This document shows positions 1 through 10,270 of a stretch of 64,000 nt of DNA, one piece after another. Location: NCBI GenBank assembly GCA_934047225.1, contig OW203992.1:20015501-20079500 (forward strand), given 5' to 3'. The notes below the pieces were generated by a model. That model saw only the letters and a list, made by a program, of their open reading frames with translations, did not search any database and had not been told where the DNA came from. The stretch is from Ypsolopha sequella (taxonomy: Eukaryota; Arthropoda; Insecta; Lepidoptera; Ypsolophidae). Both the position numbers and the translations under genes were made by a program. Every line of letters starts with the position of its first letter. The first letter of the stretch is position 1.

Positions 1-81
1 GAAGAGACTTCAGCGATTGGAGATAAAGACGAACGCCAGATGGGTGCTTCGTTCCCGCTGATGCCGCGCCGCGATCCGTGA
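1..81 (+). other. Possible end of a plus-strand coding exon (unidentified)
   Basis: The first 81 bases are richer in G+C than the next several kb. Frame 1 is open from the window edge to a TGA at 79-81 and ends with residues FPLMPRRDP. Frame 2 is open to a TGA at 59. No splice site or family motif is visible, so this could be the last exon of a gene lying to the left, or chance. I do not recognise the product. Confidence 0.2.
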
Positions 82-740
82 CACTGATAAAACGAGACTA
101 ACGCTTCCTGGCAGCTCGGATATATGTCGCGCTGGCTCTGCTTTATGGGATCATTAATATAACCGTCGTTATGACGTCATAATTTGCTGTAATTATAATT
201 AGCAATGAGCCTTCGGGAAAAGTATCTACCTGTCTCAATACCATTTAAGAAGCCGTTGCTGATGGTTTAATGGCTGTTTCTTGGAGGTCCGTTAAAGCAT
301 GGATGATTGTGGGAAGTGTGAAATATTGATAGTTTGCGGTATTGTGTATTGTTACCGTGGTGCTGTCACTATTGCGTAAACGAGAAGCGTCGGATCGGCT
401 GAATTAGCTCCCGTTATCGCCTACCACGACAAGAGTGTCAGGTGTTCCACTAAAACAATGTCAAGTTTGGAAAAGCATTGTTACATTTTTAGCAGAATAC
501 AATTAGAATTGAGATCAGACCGTTCTCTGTTGTCTGAGGCTCCCTCTGACAAAACATTACAGCATTTAAGTTATATATCATTCATAGTTAGTAGAACTGA
601 TAATTGACTTCTCTTGTCTTATATTTGATTAATTATATTATATATATACGAAAACATAAAATATAATCACAGGTTAGTAAAATATATTTCGACCACTAGT
701 TGTGGTCGGCATTACATGGATATTAATTAATATTTACAAT
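82..740. other. No gene seen
   Basis: AT-rich sequence with no long frame, no clear splice pairs and no repeat I could match elsewhere in the window. If 1-81 is coding, the first part would be its 3' UTR. Confidence 0.5.
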
Positions 741-1018
741 TATATATACAAGGTGACTTTTTGATTATCGTCCAAATTCATACTGGAGGCTTGATAAGTG
801 ATCAGTATCTTGGATCAGTAACAATTTTTGTGAAATTCGTATAATGAAATTTCGGCTTCTCATATAAATTCAGTTCCAGTCCCGAGTGAATCACTATGGG
901 GAGTCGAAATTTCATTTTACGAATTTCACAAAAATTGTTATTGATCCATGATACTGATCACTTACCAAGCCACCAGTATGAATTTGGACGATGATCAAAA
1001 AGTCACCTTGTATATATA
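741..1018. repeat. Foldback MITE, family A, copy 1
   Basis: Two arms of about 110 bp (741-853 and 907-1018) are inverted copies of each other with a few mismatches, around a loop of about 50 bp. The ends read TATATATACAAGGTGACTTT and its reverse complement. A second copy lies at 8982-9393 and a diverged relative at 10271-10540. There is no coding capacity. Long terminal inverted repeats with a short loop are typical of non-autonomous DNA elements; the superfamily is not clear. Confidence 0.85.
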
Positions 1019-1390
1019 AAAGGTAAAAATTAATAATTATAAATTATAGGTAAGTAAAAGTATGATATTGAATATTTTATTTTTATAATGATAAATTATA
1101 GAATGATACGAGTACTTTGACACAGCTCGGTTTAAGGAACTATAGTTTTAGTAACCCCAGATAAAAGTCTACAAATGGCATGTTGGGTGGCACGACACGT
1201 TTTAAAATATGCATTAGACTTGTTTGTAAGCGAAACACCAGAACTAATTAACCAAAATAGTTATGTTAAAATCACCCGTGACATCTTCACCCACAAAATC
1301 CTCGATCGCTCAGTGCATTGTGCTAGTAATGGAGATATCTTTTTTATTTTGTAACGACAATAATGGCCTACTGTCTATTCCGCAAAAAGC

Positions 1391-1470
1391 TTAAGTGGAG
1401 TAGGTGCCGAAACGAGAATGCAATTAAAAATATTAAGTGGAGTAGGTGCCGAAACGAGAATGCAATTAAA
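1391..1470. repeat. 42-bp tandem duplication
   Basis: A unit beginning TTAAGTGGAGTAGGTGCCGA occurs twice head to tail with a 42-bp period (1391 and 1433). The copies are almost identical, so the duplication is young. It abuts the inverted repeat at 1484-1602. Confidence 0.85.
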
Positions 1471-1483
1471 TAGTATATTTCAT

Positions 1484-1602
1484 TACGAGTGCGGAAAGCC
1501 TGTCATTGCAAAGAGTTCCGACAAATGTCTACCCGAGCCGAGGCGCAGCCGAAGGTGAGGGTTGACAGTCGGAACAAGTTGCAATGACGGTTCCGCACGT
1601 GT
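1484..1602. repeat. Short foldback element
   Basis: Inverted arms: ACGAGTGCGGAA, TCATTGCAA and GTTCCGAC on the left match GTCGGAAC, TTGCAATGA and TTCCGCACGTGT on the right. The loop is G+C-rich (CGAGCCGAGGCGCAGCCGAA). It is probably a small non-autonomous element. Confidence 0.7.
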
Positions 1603-1604
1603 AC

Positions 1605-2530
1605 TGAACAACTATTTTTAATACAGTTGCGAAAAAATGAAGCAATTTAATAAAATAATAAAAACACAATAAACTCAACTAACTAATACTCCACGCAATA
1701 AATTCGTAGTATGTAGATATGTAGCAACTTTTTGACTTTTCCCGTAAAATGTTTTCCGAAGCATTTTGTGCAATTATACTGAGTTCCGGTGGTGTCAATT
1801 CAAATAAAATATCGTCGAAATTACTCATTTTGTGCAACAAACAACTAAACCCGCAAAGAAAATTTTTGGAAAATGGCGCCAACCGTAAAAGAATATAAGC
1901 AGAGATTTTTTTTTGGTATCTTCACCCATTCGGGGTAGGTAAAGGGAACTATGCCCATACAGCCAAGCCAAGTCTTCAGTAGAATTTTTTTATTGATATG
2001 AAATGAAAATTAAATTTAATTAGATGAAATGAAATGAAACCTAACCTAACTCATTGAATCAAATAATTAAATCTGATATTGAAACAAAATAGTAGCTTCT
2101 TTTTAGAAATATTTGCATGAATCATAAAAACTTCTTTGATTTTTTTTTAGTAAAAACTTCGTGGTTGGTTTTTTCTTTTTAATAGACATTATTTTGACAG
2201 TTGGGAAAGAGAACGCACGAGTTCGGAAAAGGTAAAGAAAAAGCTCGAGTATGTAATAGCCCACATCCCAAACGCTATACGTCCCTGCAATACGCCACTT
2301 TTTGAGCAACTGTATTAAAAAATATGATACGCTTTATAAAGATTTAAACTGAGTCGTCTGATGAAGCCAATAAAGTTAAAAGTAATTGATGGAGATCTTC
2401 CGTGCTGTGGCTCACTGGGCTGAACTGATGGATATATGTAAAAAATTCGCATTTAATGCAGTACGTCAGTGGCGAAGCGGGCGCGAACATGCGTTACTAA
2501 TTCGTGATACTTACTTGTGTTTTGTATTAC
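1605..2530. other. No gene seen
   Basis: AT-rich DNA. Short open frames here lack family motifs, and none joins to another by plausible splice sites. Confidence 0.5.
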
Positions 2531-2534
2531 CTTT

Positions 2535-2575
2535 CAAAAAAAAAAACGGTCAAGTGCGAGTGGGACTCGACTTAA
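2535..2575 (+). repeat. GCGAGTC-core repeat, fragment
   Basis: A run of A followed by CGGTCAAGTGCGAGTGGGAC, a short fragment of the family described at 3037-3390. Confidence 0.6.
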
Positions 2576-2679
2576 ATAAGTTACTATACTTAAATCATTT
2601 AAATAGAAATTACAAACTTAACATTATCTTTCGTGCTGTGTGATAATTTAACTACTTGTGTTTTGTATTCCATCCATCA

Positions 2680-3010
2680 GCCCAGTTCGTCCACTATAAG
2701 CCTTTCCAGGACTTTGCCACTCCCGGCGGTCATCCTGGAAGAATTGCCCACACACGCTGGGCAGGCGGGTTGGTGAGCGCGGTGCCGGAACCCTCGCACC
2801 AGTGACGCCGCTGCCCGTCACCAGTCTGTTCCATATAAGGTCCGGCTACTAGGGATTGATATACCGCCATCCATCGCTCCCAGGCATGGTGGGCCTCCTG
2901 GTTTTTTGCATGTGAGCTGTCCTCTTACTCTCCCCCGAATTACTTCGAGGGGGTCTCCAAGTAAGATGGTGGTACCTCCACAGTCGAGCCCAGAATCAGC
3001 TCTACCACCT
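2680..3010. repeat. Retroelement-derived repeat, copy 1
   Basis: It contains blocks such as GGCAGGCGGGTTGGTGAGC, ACCCTCGCACCAGTGACGCC and CTGCCCGTCACCAGTCTGTT, and later CTGTCCTCTTACTCTC. The same blocks occur in reverse orientation at 42690-42970, where they lead into a sequence resembling an RTE-type LINE 3' end. It is probably a 5'-truncated LINE piece. The short open frame across it has no recognisable domain. Confidence 0.6.
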
Positions 3011-3036
3011 ACAAACCTGTGTATTAACTCTTTAAA

Positions 3037-3480
3037 AAAAACCGGCCAAGTGCGAGTCGGACTCGCGCACCTAGTGTTCCGTAACTCGACAGTTTTGGAA
3101 ATTTTGTTATTTTGTTTTCGTGAATTTCTCAACCGCTATATTTTTCCTGTAATCATTACGTAAGAACATATTACCATGATTTTTTTTTTTCATATTTTTC
3201 GTTATACCATTTTTGGAGATAAGAGGGGGACATGCATTTTTTCTCGAAATAGATGCTAGTTAATACAGCCAAGCTCTATATTTTTACAATCAGCTCATTA
3301 ATACCTACAGACGGACAGAGCGGAGTAACATTAATAGGGCTCCGATTTGCCCTTTGGGTACGGAACCCTAAAAACGACAAGGCGTTTGAAGGAAAACTCG
3401 TATTTTAGGGTTCCGTAACCAAAGGTCAAAACGGAACCGTTTTCTGTCCGTCCTTCCGTATGGAACAGGTCTTTAGCTCG
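3037..3480 (+). repeat. GCGAGTC-core interspersed repeat
   Basis: It starts with an A-run and CCGGCCAAGTGCGAGTCGGA and ends near GGGTACGGAACCCTAAAAA. A second partial copy with GGGTTCCGTAACC and GTCCGTCC follows at 3395-3480. The family recurs at 13525, 13796-14350, 14920-14966, 15494-15745, 20735-21170 and 30267-31475, in both orientations. The core GCGAGTC(S)GACTCGC is a palindrome. No coding capacity. Confidence 0.75.
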
Positions 3481-4140
3481 TAGCGTAGACGGAATGGGTT
3501 ACAGACATGAAATTTTGATATTTTGTATAGAATATTGACCCAAATCCAAAACTAAATATTGAATACAAAATTTAATTTCTTTATTTCTCAGTTTTTTTTT
3601 TAACTCGATTAAACCGGATAACGTGGGTTTTCAAAAGTCAGATTGAGCACCTCATTTTGCATCAATCAGAACTGAACTCTAGCGCGCTCTCAGCCGTGGC
3701 TGTTACGACCACCAAGAAACACGCGCTCTCGAAAAACCGAGTTTTTATTTAATAACTCAGTTTCTAAATGAAAGTATTACAATATTCTAAAACTGTCCAA
3801 CCCCCGGGGTCATTTGTCTACTTATTTTTAATACAAATTTCAAGGCTGTATGATTTAAGGAAGCCTTTAACACTCTAAGAACATAAAATTTAGAGATTTT
3901 AGAGGTAACTTCGTAATTTTTTTCTGTCCAGCGAACTTGAACCTATTGCATTTTTTCTAAAATTAACCTATTGGAAATACCTATAGTCCACTATCTATAT
4001 TAATTTTTATTAAATCGATTGACCAAGTTACACAATATCATTTGAAGTTGTTCATTTGACATTATATACGGAACAAATGATATGAGTAAGCAGCAACTAT
4101 TTCTAACAAAAATATTTTTTTCTGTAATCTTTACGTAATT
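3481..4140. other. No gene seen
   Basis: AT-rich sequence, probably the decayed interior of the preceding repeat. No reading frame of note. Confidence 0.4.
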
Positions 4141-4540
4141 CTTTCTGCGTTTCTATACTGTAATGATATAATGTTAATGTATATCTCCTTACAAAGGATA
4201 AATCGCCAAGTGTTCAAACATAGACCTTTTTTCTGTCATAGTTTCGATAAGAGAAATGTGTATTCTTCACTACCCGATGCTGTAACAGGTGACGGTAGGG
4301 CATAATGGTCTTTGACTAGCTTTGAATACACTAGCGTCCTCTAGGCGCCAAGTGGCTCACTGTAAACTGGGTATCTATAAATATCATTGCAGTATAGGAA
4401 AGCACATCGGTAAATTCGGTTGAGAGCTGGATAGCTCAGAGGTTAGAGCAACTCCCGGTAAGCGAGAGGTCCCGGGTTCGAATCCCGGTTCAGAGCTCCT
4501 CACATCCAGATTTACTTTTCTTTCTGCGTTTCTACCTAGT
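4130..4540. repeat. tRNA-carrying element, copy 1
   Basis: The left part (4141-4250) matches the reverse complement of 7725-7830, including AAATCGCCAAGTGTTCAAAC and TTTCTGTCATAG. The right part (4385-4540) contains TATCATTGCAGTATAG, a tRNA-like sequence, then CACATCCAGATTTACTTTTC and TTTCTGCGTTTC, all shared with the palindrome at 7791-8030. It is a less symmetrical copy of the same element. Its 4130-4176 segment is the apparent source of the minisatellite at 5233-6010. Confidence 0.75.
4424..4498 (+). tRNA. tRNA-like sequence (probably a pseudogene)
   Basis: An A-box-like TAGCTCAGAGGTTAGAGC (4432-4449) and a perfect B box GGTTCGAATCC lie about 28 bp apart, with the T arm CCCGG/CCGGG visible. 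The flanks GAGCT and AGCTC could form part of an acceptor stem. The anticodon arm does not pair well here. From the related copy at 7.9 kb the ancestral arm would be CTCGC-loop-GCGAG with a loop reading CCGGCAA, which lacks U33. It lies inside a repeated element, so I treat it as a tRNA-derived transposon part. Confidence 0.5.
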
Positions 4541-5232
4541 CCAGCCAAAAGTTCTGTGACTCACATTAAATTTGATATTTTTCATCCCAGACTGAATCTA
4601 GTAAAATTAATTAATGGAATTTGATGGATAGGTAAGTCACTATAAAAAATATTGTAGCTGCTTAAAGCAAATTAACATTTTAACAAAACTATCCTTGAAG
4701 CAGTCCGAAGCCGATATCTTAAAATACGCGACATAATTTGGGATTTTGGCCTTATATCTTTTTTGATTATAACTTTTACAATTTGAATTTGTGTTGTGGT
4801 TTAAAGCTGACTATATTGTCTCTTAGACAACTGATATTAGAAAACAAAAACATGGCCTTGAAAATTTTTGGGAGACAATTTTACAGCACCATCAATATGA
4901 ACAAATCACGCCCAATGGATGTCTTAGAAGCATTTTTTATTTTCTATCGAGTTTTAAAAAACAACATTTTCCATCTTATCACAAGCATCAAGATCAAACT
5001 TTTATCACATTTTCATGCATTTCTATGGAATATCATAAACCCAAAATGCATTCGTATTTTAACAACCAAAATCTGCAACTTTGAGACTCGCTCAAAAGTT
5101 GATTTTTTATGATATAAAATAACAATCAATTGTTTATTGTAGTTTGAAACGTACTCTATCCTATGGATATAGATTGATGTTCTAGAGTTTCCTTGGAACC
5201 TTGCATTTTTTTAATGCAGTAACAAAACTTAT

Positions 5233-6010
5233 GGCAGGACTAGGTATACTGCAATGTTATAATGTTACTTCACATAATTATTACGGCAGGACTAGGTATA
5301 CTGCAATGATATAATGTTACTTTACGTAATTATTATGGCAGGACTAGGTATACTGCAATGTTATAATGTTACTTTACGTAATTATTATGGCAGGACTAGG
5401 TATACTGCAATGTTATAATGTTACTTTACGTAATTATTATGGCAGGACTAGGTATACTGCAATGTTATAATGTTACTTTACGTAATTATTATGGCAGGAC
5501 TAGGTATACTGCAATGTTATAATGTTACTTTACATCATTATTACGGCAGGACTAGGTATACTGCAATGATATAATGTTACTTTACGTAATTATTATGGCA
5601 GGACTAGGTATACTGCAATGTTATAATATTACTTTACGTAATTATTATGGCAGGACTAGGTATACTGCAATGTTATAGTGTTACTTTACGTAATTATTAT
5701 GGCAGGACTAGGTATACTGCAATGTTATAATGTTACTTTACGTAATTATTATGGCAGGACTAGGTATACTGCAATGATATAATGTTACTTTACGTAATTA
5801 TTATGGCAGGACTAGGTATACTGCAATGTTATAATGTTACTTTACGTAATTATTATGGCAGGACTAGGTATACTGCAATGTTATAATGTTACTTTACGTA
5901 ATTATTATGGCAGGACTAGGTATACTGCAATGTTAAAATGATACTTTACGAAATTATTATGGCAGGACTAGGTATACTGCAATGATATAATGATACTTTA
6001 CGTTATTAAT
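5233..6010 (+). repeat. 52-bp minisatellite, 15 units
   Basis: Head-to-tail units start with GGCAGGACTAGGTATACTGC every 52 bp, from 5233 to the last start at 5961, exactly 14 periods apart. Units differ by single bases (GTTATAATG or GATATAATG, TTACGTAATTATTAT variants). There are no spacers between units and no frame. Two parts of the unit, TTTACGTAATT and TATACTGCAATGATATAATG, occur in the same order and near spacing at 4130-4176. Confidence 0.95.
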
Positions 6011-6719
6011 CACCTATTCCTGTCTTTGTCGTTCTCATATTTTTGGTCCTCTTGTTTCGAAGCGGGGGACATGATAATTGATAACGTTAAAAAATGCTAC
6101 TATCTCCGAGATTTTTTTGTATTGAAACCCTTGGACTAAAATTTTTAGTTTTCCGTAGTACCTAAAAGGTACAAAAGGAACCTTTATGATGAGACACCGT
6201 TGTCCGTCTGTCCGTCCGTATGTCACAGCCTCATAACTTTAGCACCGTTAAAGATAAAGACATGAAGCTTGGCACAAAAATAGCATTAATTCGCCCACAT
6301 AATTATCACGGTGTAAAAAAAAAAAGAAAAATATTTCCAAAACAAGAGAGAAAAATAAAAAATATTATCCTAAAAATACAATATGGGTATCAAACTGTAG
6401 ATATTAAAAATGTTATTGTTAAAATATATACTTTTACTGTATTTACTGGCACTGGTTTCGAGAAATCTTTAAAAAACCACAATAATATGTATGCTCCCCC
6501 CCTTACCTACGAAACTGGTGCACGGAAAAATATGAAAAAAAATTCGATTTATAGATCTTAACTGGCCAATTACAGGAAAACAATAGCAATAAAAAAACAG
6601 TTGAGCACACATAAGAAATATAAAAAAGAAGAAAATTTAATAAAAAGAATATTTTATAAAAATACAATATGGGTATCAAATTGTAGATTTGAAAACTAAT
6701 TTAATCTGTACTAATATTA
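6011..6719. other. AT-rich repeat debris, no gene
   Basis: It contains a decayed piece of the GCGAGTC-core family (CCGTTGTCCGTCTGTCCGTC at about 6197-6220). Two related AT-rich stretches (around 6356 and 6655) share AAAAATACAATATGGGTATC. No convincing coding frame. Confidence 0.5.
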
Positions 6720-7410
6720 TAAAGAGAAAGTGTTTGTTAGTTTGGATGTAGGTACTCTCCGAAACTACCGATCCGATTCTGAAAATTCTTTCACTAATAA
6801 GAAGCTACATTATCCCAGAGTGCTATACTTTGTTCCCTGGGGACGGGCAGTTCCCTAAGTACATAGCCATTATTACATTCACATGGGTAATCTCTGGTAC
6901 TACTGAACCGATTTAAAAAATTCTTTCACTGTTTTAATGGGTAGACTCTTTACTTGGACATATGCTATAATTTTTCCATGAGGACGGGCAATTCCCTAGG
7001 GACATAGTTATCAATTACCATAGAAGTAATTTTGAAAACTCTCACTGTTGCAATGGCTAGACTCTTCACTTGGAAAAAGGCTATAGTTTATTCCCTGGGG
7101 ACGGGCAGTGGCTTAGGGACATCGCCATTAATTAAATATTAATTAAATCTCTAAAACTACTGAGCGGATTTTGAAAATTCCTTCGTTACTGCAATGGTCA
7201 GACTTGGCTATAGTTTATTTCCTGAGGAAATAAATGCCTAGGGACATAGACATGCCTAGAGTCAGACATATAAAATCATTTTCATGAAAACTAAAACTAA
7301 AAAGTCACGTAGATAAAATTATTGGTTCAAAAAATATTGAAAGTTTCGATATTTCGATGTTTTCGATAGTTACCCAAAAACTAAAACAACGCCGGCGAAG
7401 CTACGGGCAA
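6720..7410 (+). repeat. Interspersed repeat with internal imperfect repeats
   Basis: It begins CTAATATTATAAAGAGAAAG and ends near GGCGAAGCTACGGGCAAAAG. Between these, four imperfect copies of a block of roughly 125 bp appear, each with a version of CTCCGAAACTACCGATCCGA, a TTCTTTCACT element and TCCCTGGGGACGGGCAGT. I recognise this as a common lepidopteran repeat type, possibly Helitron- or LINE-derived. No coding capacity. Confidence 0.6.
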
Positions 7411-7724
7411 AAGCAAGTTATCGTATAAAATGCATTTATTTTGTCCAATCGTTTTCGCCTGATGATGTCGATTAAATCAATGAAACCGGTAGAGTGACCG
7501 TTCCGACATGTATTAGTGGAAAAAAGTACAAGAAGTTTCAATATTTTTCTTTTATTGAAAACTAATATTTAGCGTGCACTTTCTCATATGGGAACAGAAT
7601 TTCGGGCAAATATGAACAGGAACATATCTAAGCCATACGCCGAATTTTAGACCAATTTGTACATACAGGATGTTAAGATGATAACCTTTTTCCCTAAAAA
7701 GGGGTGATCTAACCGTTAATAAAA

Positions 7725-8031
7725 CACTATGACAGAAATAAATTTCTATGTTTGAACACTTGGCGATTTATCCATCGCAAAGAGATATAAATTAACATTA
7801 TATCATTGCAGTATAGAAACGCAGAAATAAAAGTAAATCTGGATGTGAGGAGCTCTGAACCGGGAATCGAACCCGGGATCTCTTGCTTGCCGGGCGATTG
7901 CTCTAACCTCTGAGCTATCCAGGTCTCCTGGCGAGCGAGAGGTCCCGGGTTCGATTCCCGGTTCAGAGCTCCTGACATCCAGATTTACTTTTATTTCTGC
8001 GTTTCTATACTGCAATGATATAATGTTAATT
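7725..8031. repeat. tRNA-carrying element, copy 2, long palindrome
   Basis: Left arm 7791-7886 and right arm about 7935-8030 are reverse complements with few mismatches, ending ATTAACATTATATCATTGCA and its complement. The arms include CATCCAGATTTACTTTTATT, the acceptor/T-arm half of a tRNA-like sequence, and the terminal motif. The centre holds the remaining tRNA-like half. The left flank 7725-7790 continues the homology with 4180-4250. If single-stranded, this could fold into a hairpin with a stem of about 95 bp. Confidence 0.85.
7855..7925 (-). tRNA. tRNA-like sequence (pseudogene)
   Basis: On the minus strand the order is GATAGCTCAGAGGTTAGAGC (A box), an anticodon region containing CGCCCGGCAAGC, then GGGTTCGATTCCCGG (B box/T arm) and TTCAGAGCTCC. 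The arrangement and spacing are those of a tRNA. The best anticodon guess is GGC (alanine), with C at position 33 instead of U, so function is unlikely. The T-arm half is duplicated on the plus strand at 7931-7972 as part of the palindrome. Confidence 0.5.
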
Positions 8032-8361
8032 AATAAAACAACTTTTACTACGGAGCCAACCCTGAAATCGCAAAAAAAAAACAGCTGTTTCATACATTTC
8101 GGTCGAGTAGGTAATTAACTTTTCTATTTTATAATAGCTGATGCTTTTTTCGTGATTTCGGTTTTGCTTTTGACCGCATAGTTAAAGTTGTTCACATCAA
8201 AGGGTAGAGCACTCCGTTCGAAGGAAAAAGGTTATCAAAATAACACTTTGTATAATTTGTTATGTAAATTGTATCATTGGTGGCAAATAAACAGCTTTTA
8301 TGATTATTTATTATTATTGTTATTTTTATCTTTATTTTCTTTATTTAGGCATGAATTAGAC

Positions 8362-8750
8362 CAGAGATGGGCAAACTTTTTCCTACGCGGGCCAATATTT
8401 ACAAACACTGTTTATGGGGGGCCAGGTTTTTGAATTTTAGCTATATAATGATCCTTTATTGAAATGAATATATTTGTATTTTCCGAAATAAAAATATTTA
8501 TTGAGTCTTAGGTTTCAGCAACATTTAACGATAATTTATTTATGCAAAATTTTATGACATGATATTCAAATCGGGTACAATATGAAATAGGGACATAGAT
8601 ATTTATTGCAGGTAATCTTTAAAATAGGAACAAAGATTTATTAATGCAAGCAAGAAGTGTACTATTTAAGTTCATTTTAAGTGATATTATTATTAACTAC
8701 ATATTTCTGTGGTCGATGCTCACGGGCCGGATGTAGTTTGCCCATCCCTG
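8362..8750. mobile_element. Non-autonomous hAT-type element
   Basis: The ends are CAGAGATGGGCAAACT and, reversed, CAGGGATGGGCAAACTAC, the common hAT-type terminal inverted repeat. The length is 389 bp with no transposase frame. I could not see a matching 8-bp target duplication, so the copy is probably old. Confidence 0.7.
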
Positions 8751-8981
8751 AGTTTGAAGGAATTTTCTTGTGATACGACAGGTGTTCAGAATTACAGCTT
8801 TTTGCAGAAAATAAACTGTACGTGTCGGGATATACAAAGTATATAAACTAGTCAAAAGATTTTTAGGAATAACACCTGTAGTTGATATTACAATATATGT
8901 GTTTAATTTCCATAGCCAGATCTTTGTACTTGCTTATTTTATCTGAGTAGTCGATTGCAGATTGTGAGTATTGGGTATCGC

Positions 8982-9393
8982 TATATATACAAGGTGACTT
9001 TTTGATCATCGTCCAAATTCATACTGTAGGCTTGGTAAGTGACCAGCATCATGAACCGATAACAATTTTTGTGAAATTCGTATAATGAAATTTACTAAAA
9101 TCGTTATTGGTTCATGAATGAATGAATGAATTGACACTCTATTGTACACAAAAGACATATAAAAGAAAACAGAGTATTGAAAACATAATTTTGTACAAAG
9201 GCGGACTTATCACTTAAAGCGATTTCTTCCAGCCAACCTTTGAGTGGTGAAGAAATAGTCACTAGAAAAGTAAAAATAGGGGGATAGACGTAATAGATAG
9301 AGTAAATTAAATGAAAATGATGTTCATGATGCTGATCACTTACCAAGGCTCCAGTATGAATTTGGACGATGTTTATAAATTCACCTTGTATAT
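8982..9393. repeat. Foldback MITE, family A, copy 2, interrupted
   Basis: The left arm (ACAAGGTGACTTTTTGATCA onward) and right arm (ending TTCACCTTGTATAT) match copy 1 at 741-1018. The copy is split near its centre by an insertion at 9118-9321. Confidence 0.8.
9118..9321 (-). mobile_element. LINE/SINE 3' end inserted in the MITE
   Basis: The insert is flanked by GTTCATGA on both sides (9110-9117 and 9322-9329), a plausible target duplication. Read on the minus strand it contains GGTTGGCTGGAAGAAATCGC, AGTCCGCCTTTGTAC and an (ATTC)n tail. The same 3' end occurs at 37313-37385 with an (ATG)n tail, so this is a retroposed element. Confidence 0.7.
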
Positions 9394-9569
9394 CAAGTAA
9401 AATTTGTGCTTTTGTTTGTCGTGAATGGTTATTTAATAATAATTCTTAATTTCGTTGCTGTCTCGAGGTTCCGACACCATGTTACGGGAAATTCAGGGTT
9501 TCAGGAAATTCGTCAAGAAGGTTTAGTAAATATAGAGGTAGGTAATATAAATAAGAGTATCAATAAATA

Positions 9570-9690
9570 TTATTAGAGTACATTACAAACTAGAAAAGAT
9601 CAATCAGAAACAAACCCAAAGACAAGAATTTGAAAAAATTCCCGGGGCCAGGATTCGAACCTGCGACCTCTTTTTATCAAGACAATATCT
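9570..9690 (-). repeat. tRNA-headed SINE fragment
   Basis: It contains GAGTACATTACAAACTAGAA and, on the minus strand, CGCAGGTTCGAATCCTGGCC, a pol III B box. Related copies lie at 22893-23030 and 37387-37485. Confidence 0.6.
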
Positions 9691-9790
9691 AATAATATTT
9701 AGAGTATTCATAGCGATGGATTTCGCAAAAATAAACATAATATAAGAGTATCAATTATTTACAACAAATTATTTTTTTATAAAATCTTAC

Positions 9791-9887
9791 CATCATCAGC
9801 ATCTATTTCAGCGTTTGACGACACGGATGTTATTCTGAAAAGTACGAGTCCAATTCCGATAACAAACAAATTCACGGGTCTGCTCAT
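9791..9887 (-). CDS. First coding exon of a secreted or membrane protein (unidentified)
   Basis: On the minus strand an ATG at 9887-9885 opens 32 codons plus one base, ending at a good donor (GTAAGA from 9790). The peptide starts MSRPVNLFVIGIGLVLF, then RITSVSSNAEIDADD: a short N-region, a hydrophobic core and a small-residue stretch, as in a signal peptide. The upstream region is G+C-rich and promoter-like. No continuation exon was found to the left, where DNA is mostly repeats, so the rest probably lies outside the window. I do not recognise the protein. Confidence 0.5.
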
Positions 9888-10120
9888 CTTAACAAATTCA
9901 CATGTGACTAATTTGAAAGTTTTCTACTATGTAAATATTGTATTTTGGAAAGTGTTGTTTTGGTCGGGTATCGCGTGCGCGCGAGTTGAGCGGAGTTACC
10001 GGGCGGTGAATGTGCGCGGCGCCGTTGTCTCTATACGACTGAACCACAGCATAAACTGTGACTGAACTGCCGCAGTTTGAGCCTGCACTTTGAGTCGCCT
10101 GTAGAGGTAAACCTTTCATG
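9888..10120 (-). promoter_or_regulatory. G+C-rich presumed promoter/5' UTR of the minus-strand signal-peptide exon
   Basis: CpG-dense DNA (for example GTGCGCGCGAGTTGAGCGG and TGCGCGGCGCCGTTG) sits directly upstream of the ATG at 9887 in an otherwise AT-rich area. On the minus strand a TCAGTC (about 10035-10040) fits an arthropod initiator. The assignment rests on position and composition only. Confidence 0.35.
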
Positions 10121-10270
10121 ACTTGAAATGGTATAGAAGTATAGGGGTACCCATTTTAAAAATAACTGTATTTTTCATGGAGGCCTCTGCAACTACATAA
10201 TTATGTTTTCTGTGTCTCTGCTTTAAACTTTAATTGAACTTTACAACTTTAAGTTTATTTACTTGAAATT

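Noticed and set aside
4424..4498. Functional tRNA gene
   Set aside because: The anticodon arm is poorly paired, U33 is missing in the related copy, and the sequence belongs to a repeated element.
4738..5112. 124-codon open frame before the minisatellite
   Set aside because: AT-rich, no homology recognised, no splice partners and no promoter or poly(A) context.
5233..6010. Regular repeats resembling a CRISPR array
   Set aside because: Units are contiguous with no unique spacers, and the DNA is eukaryotic. It is a minisatellite.
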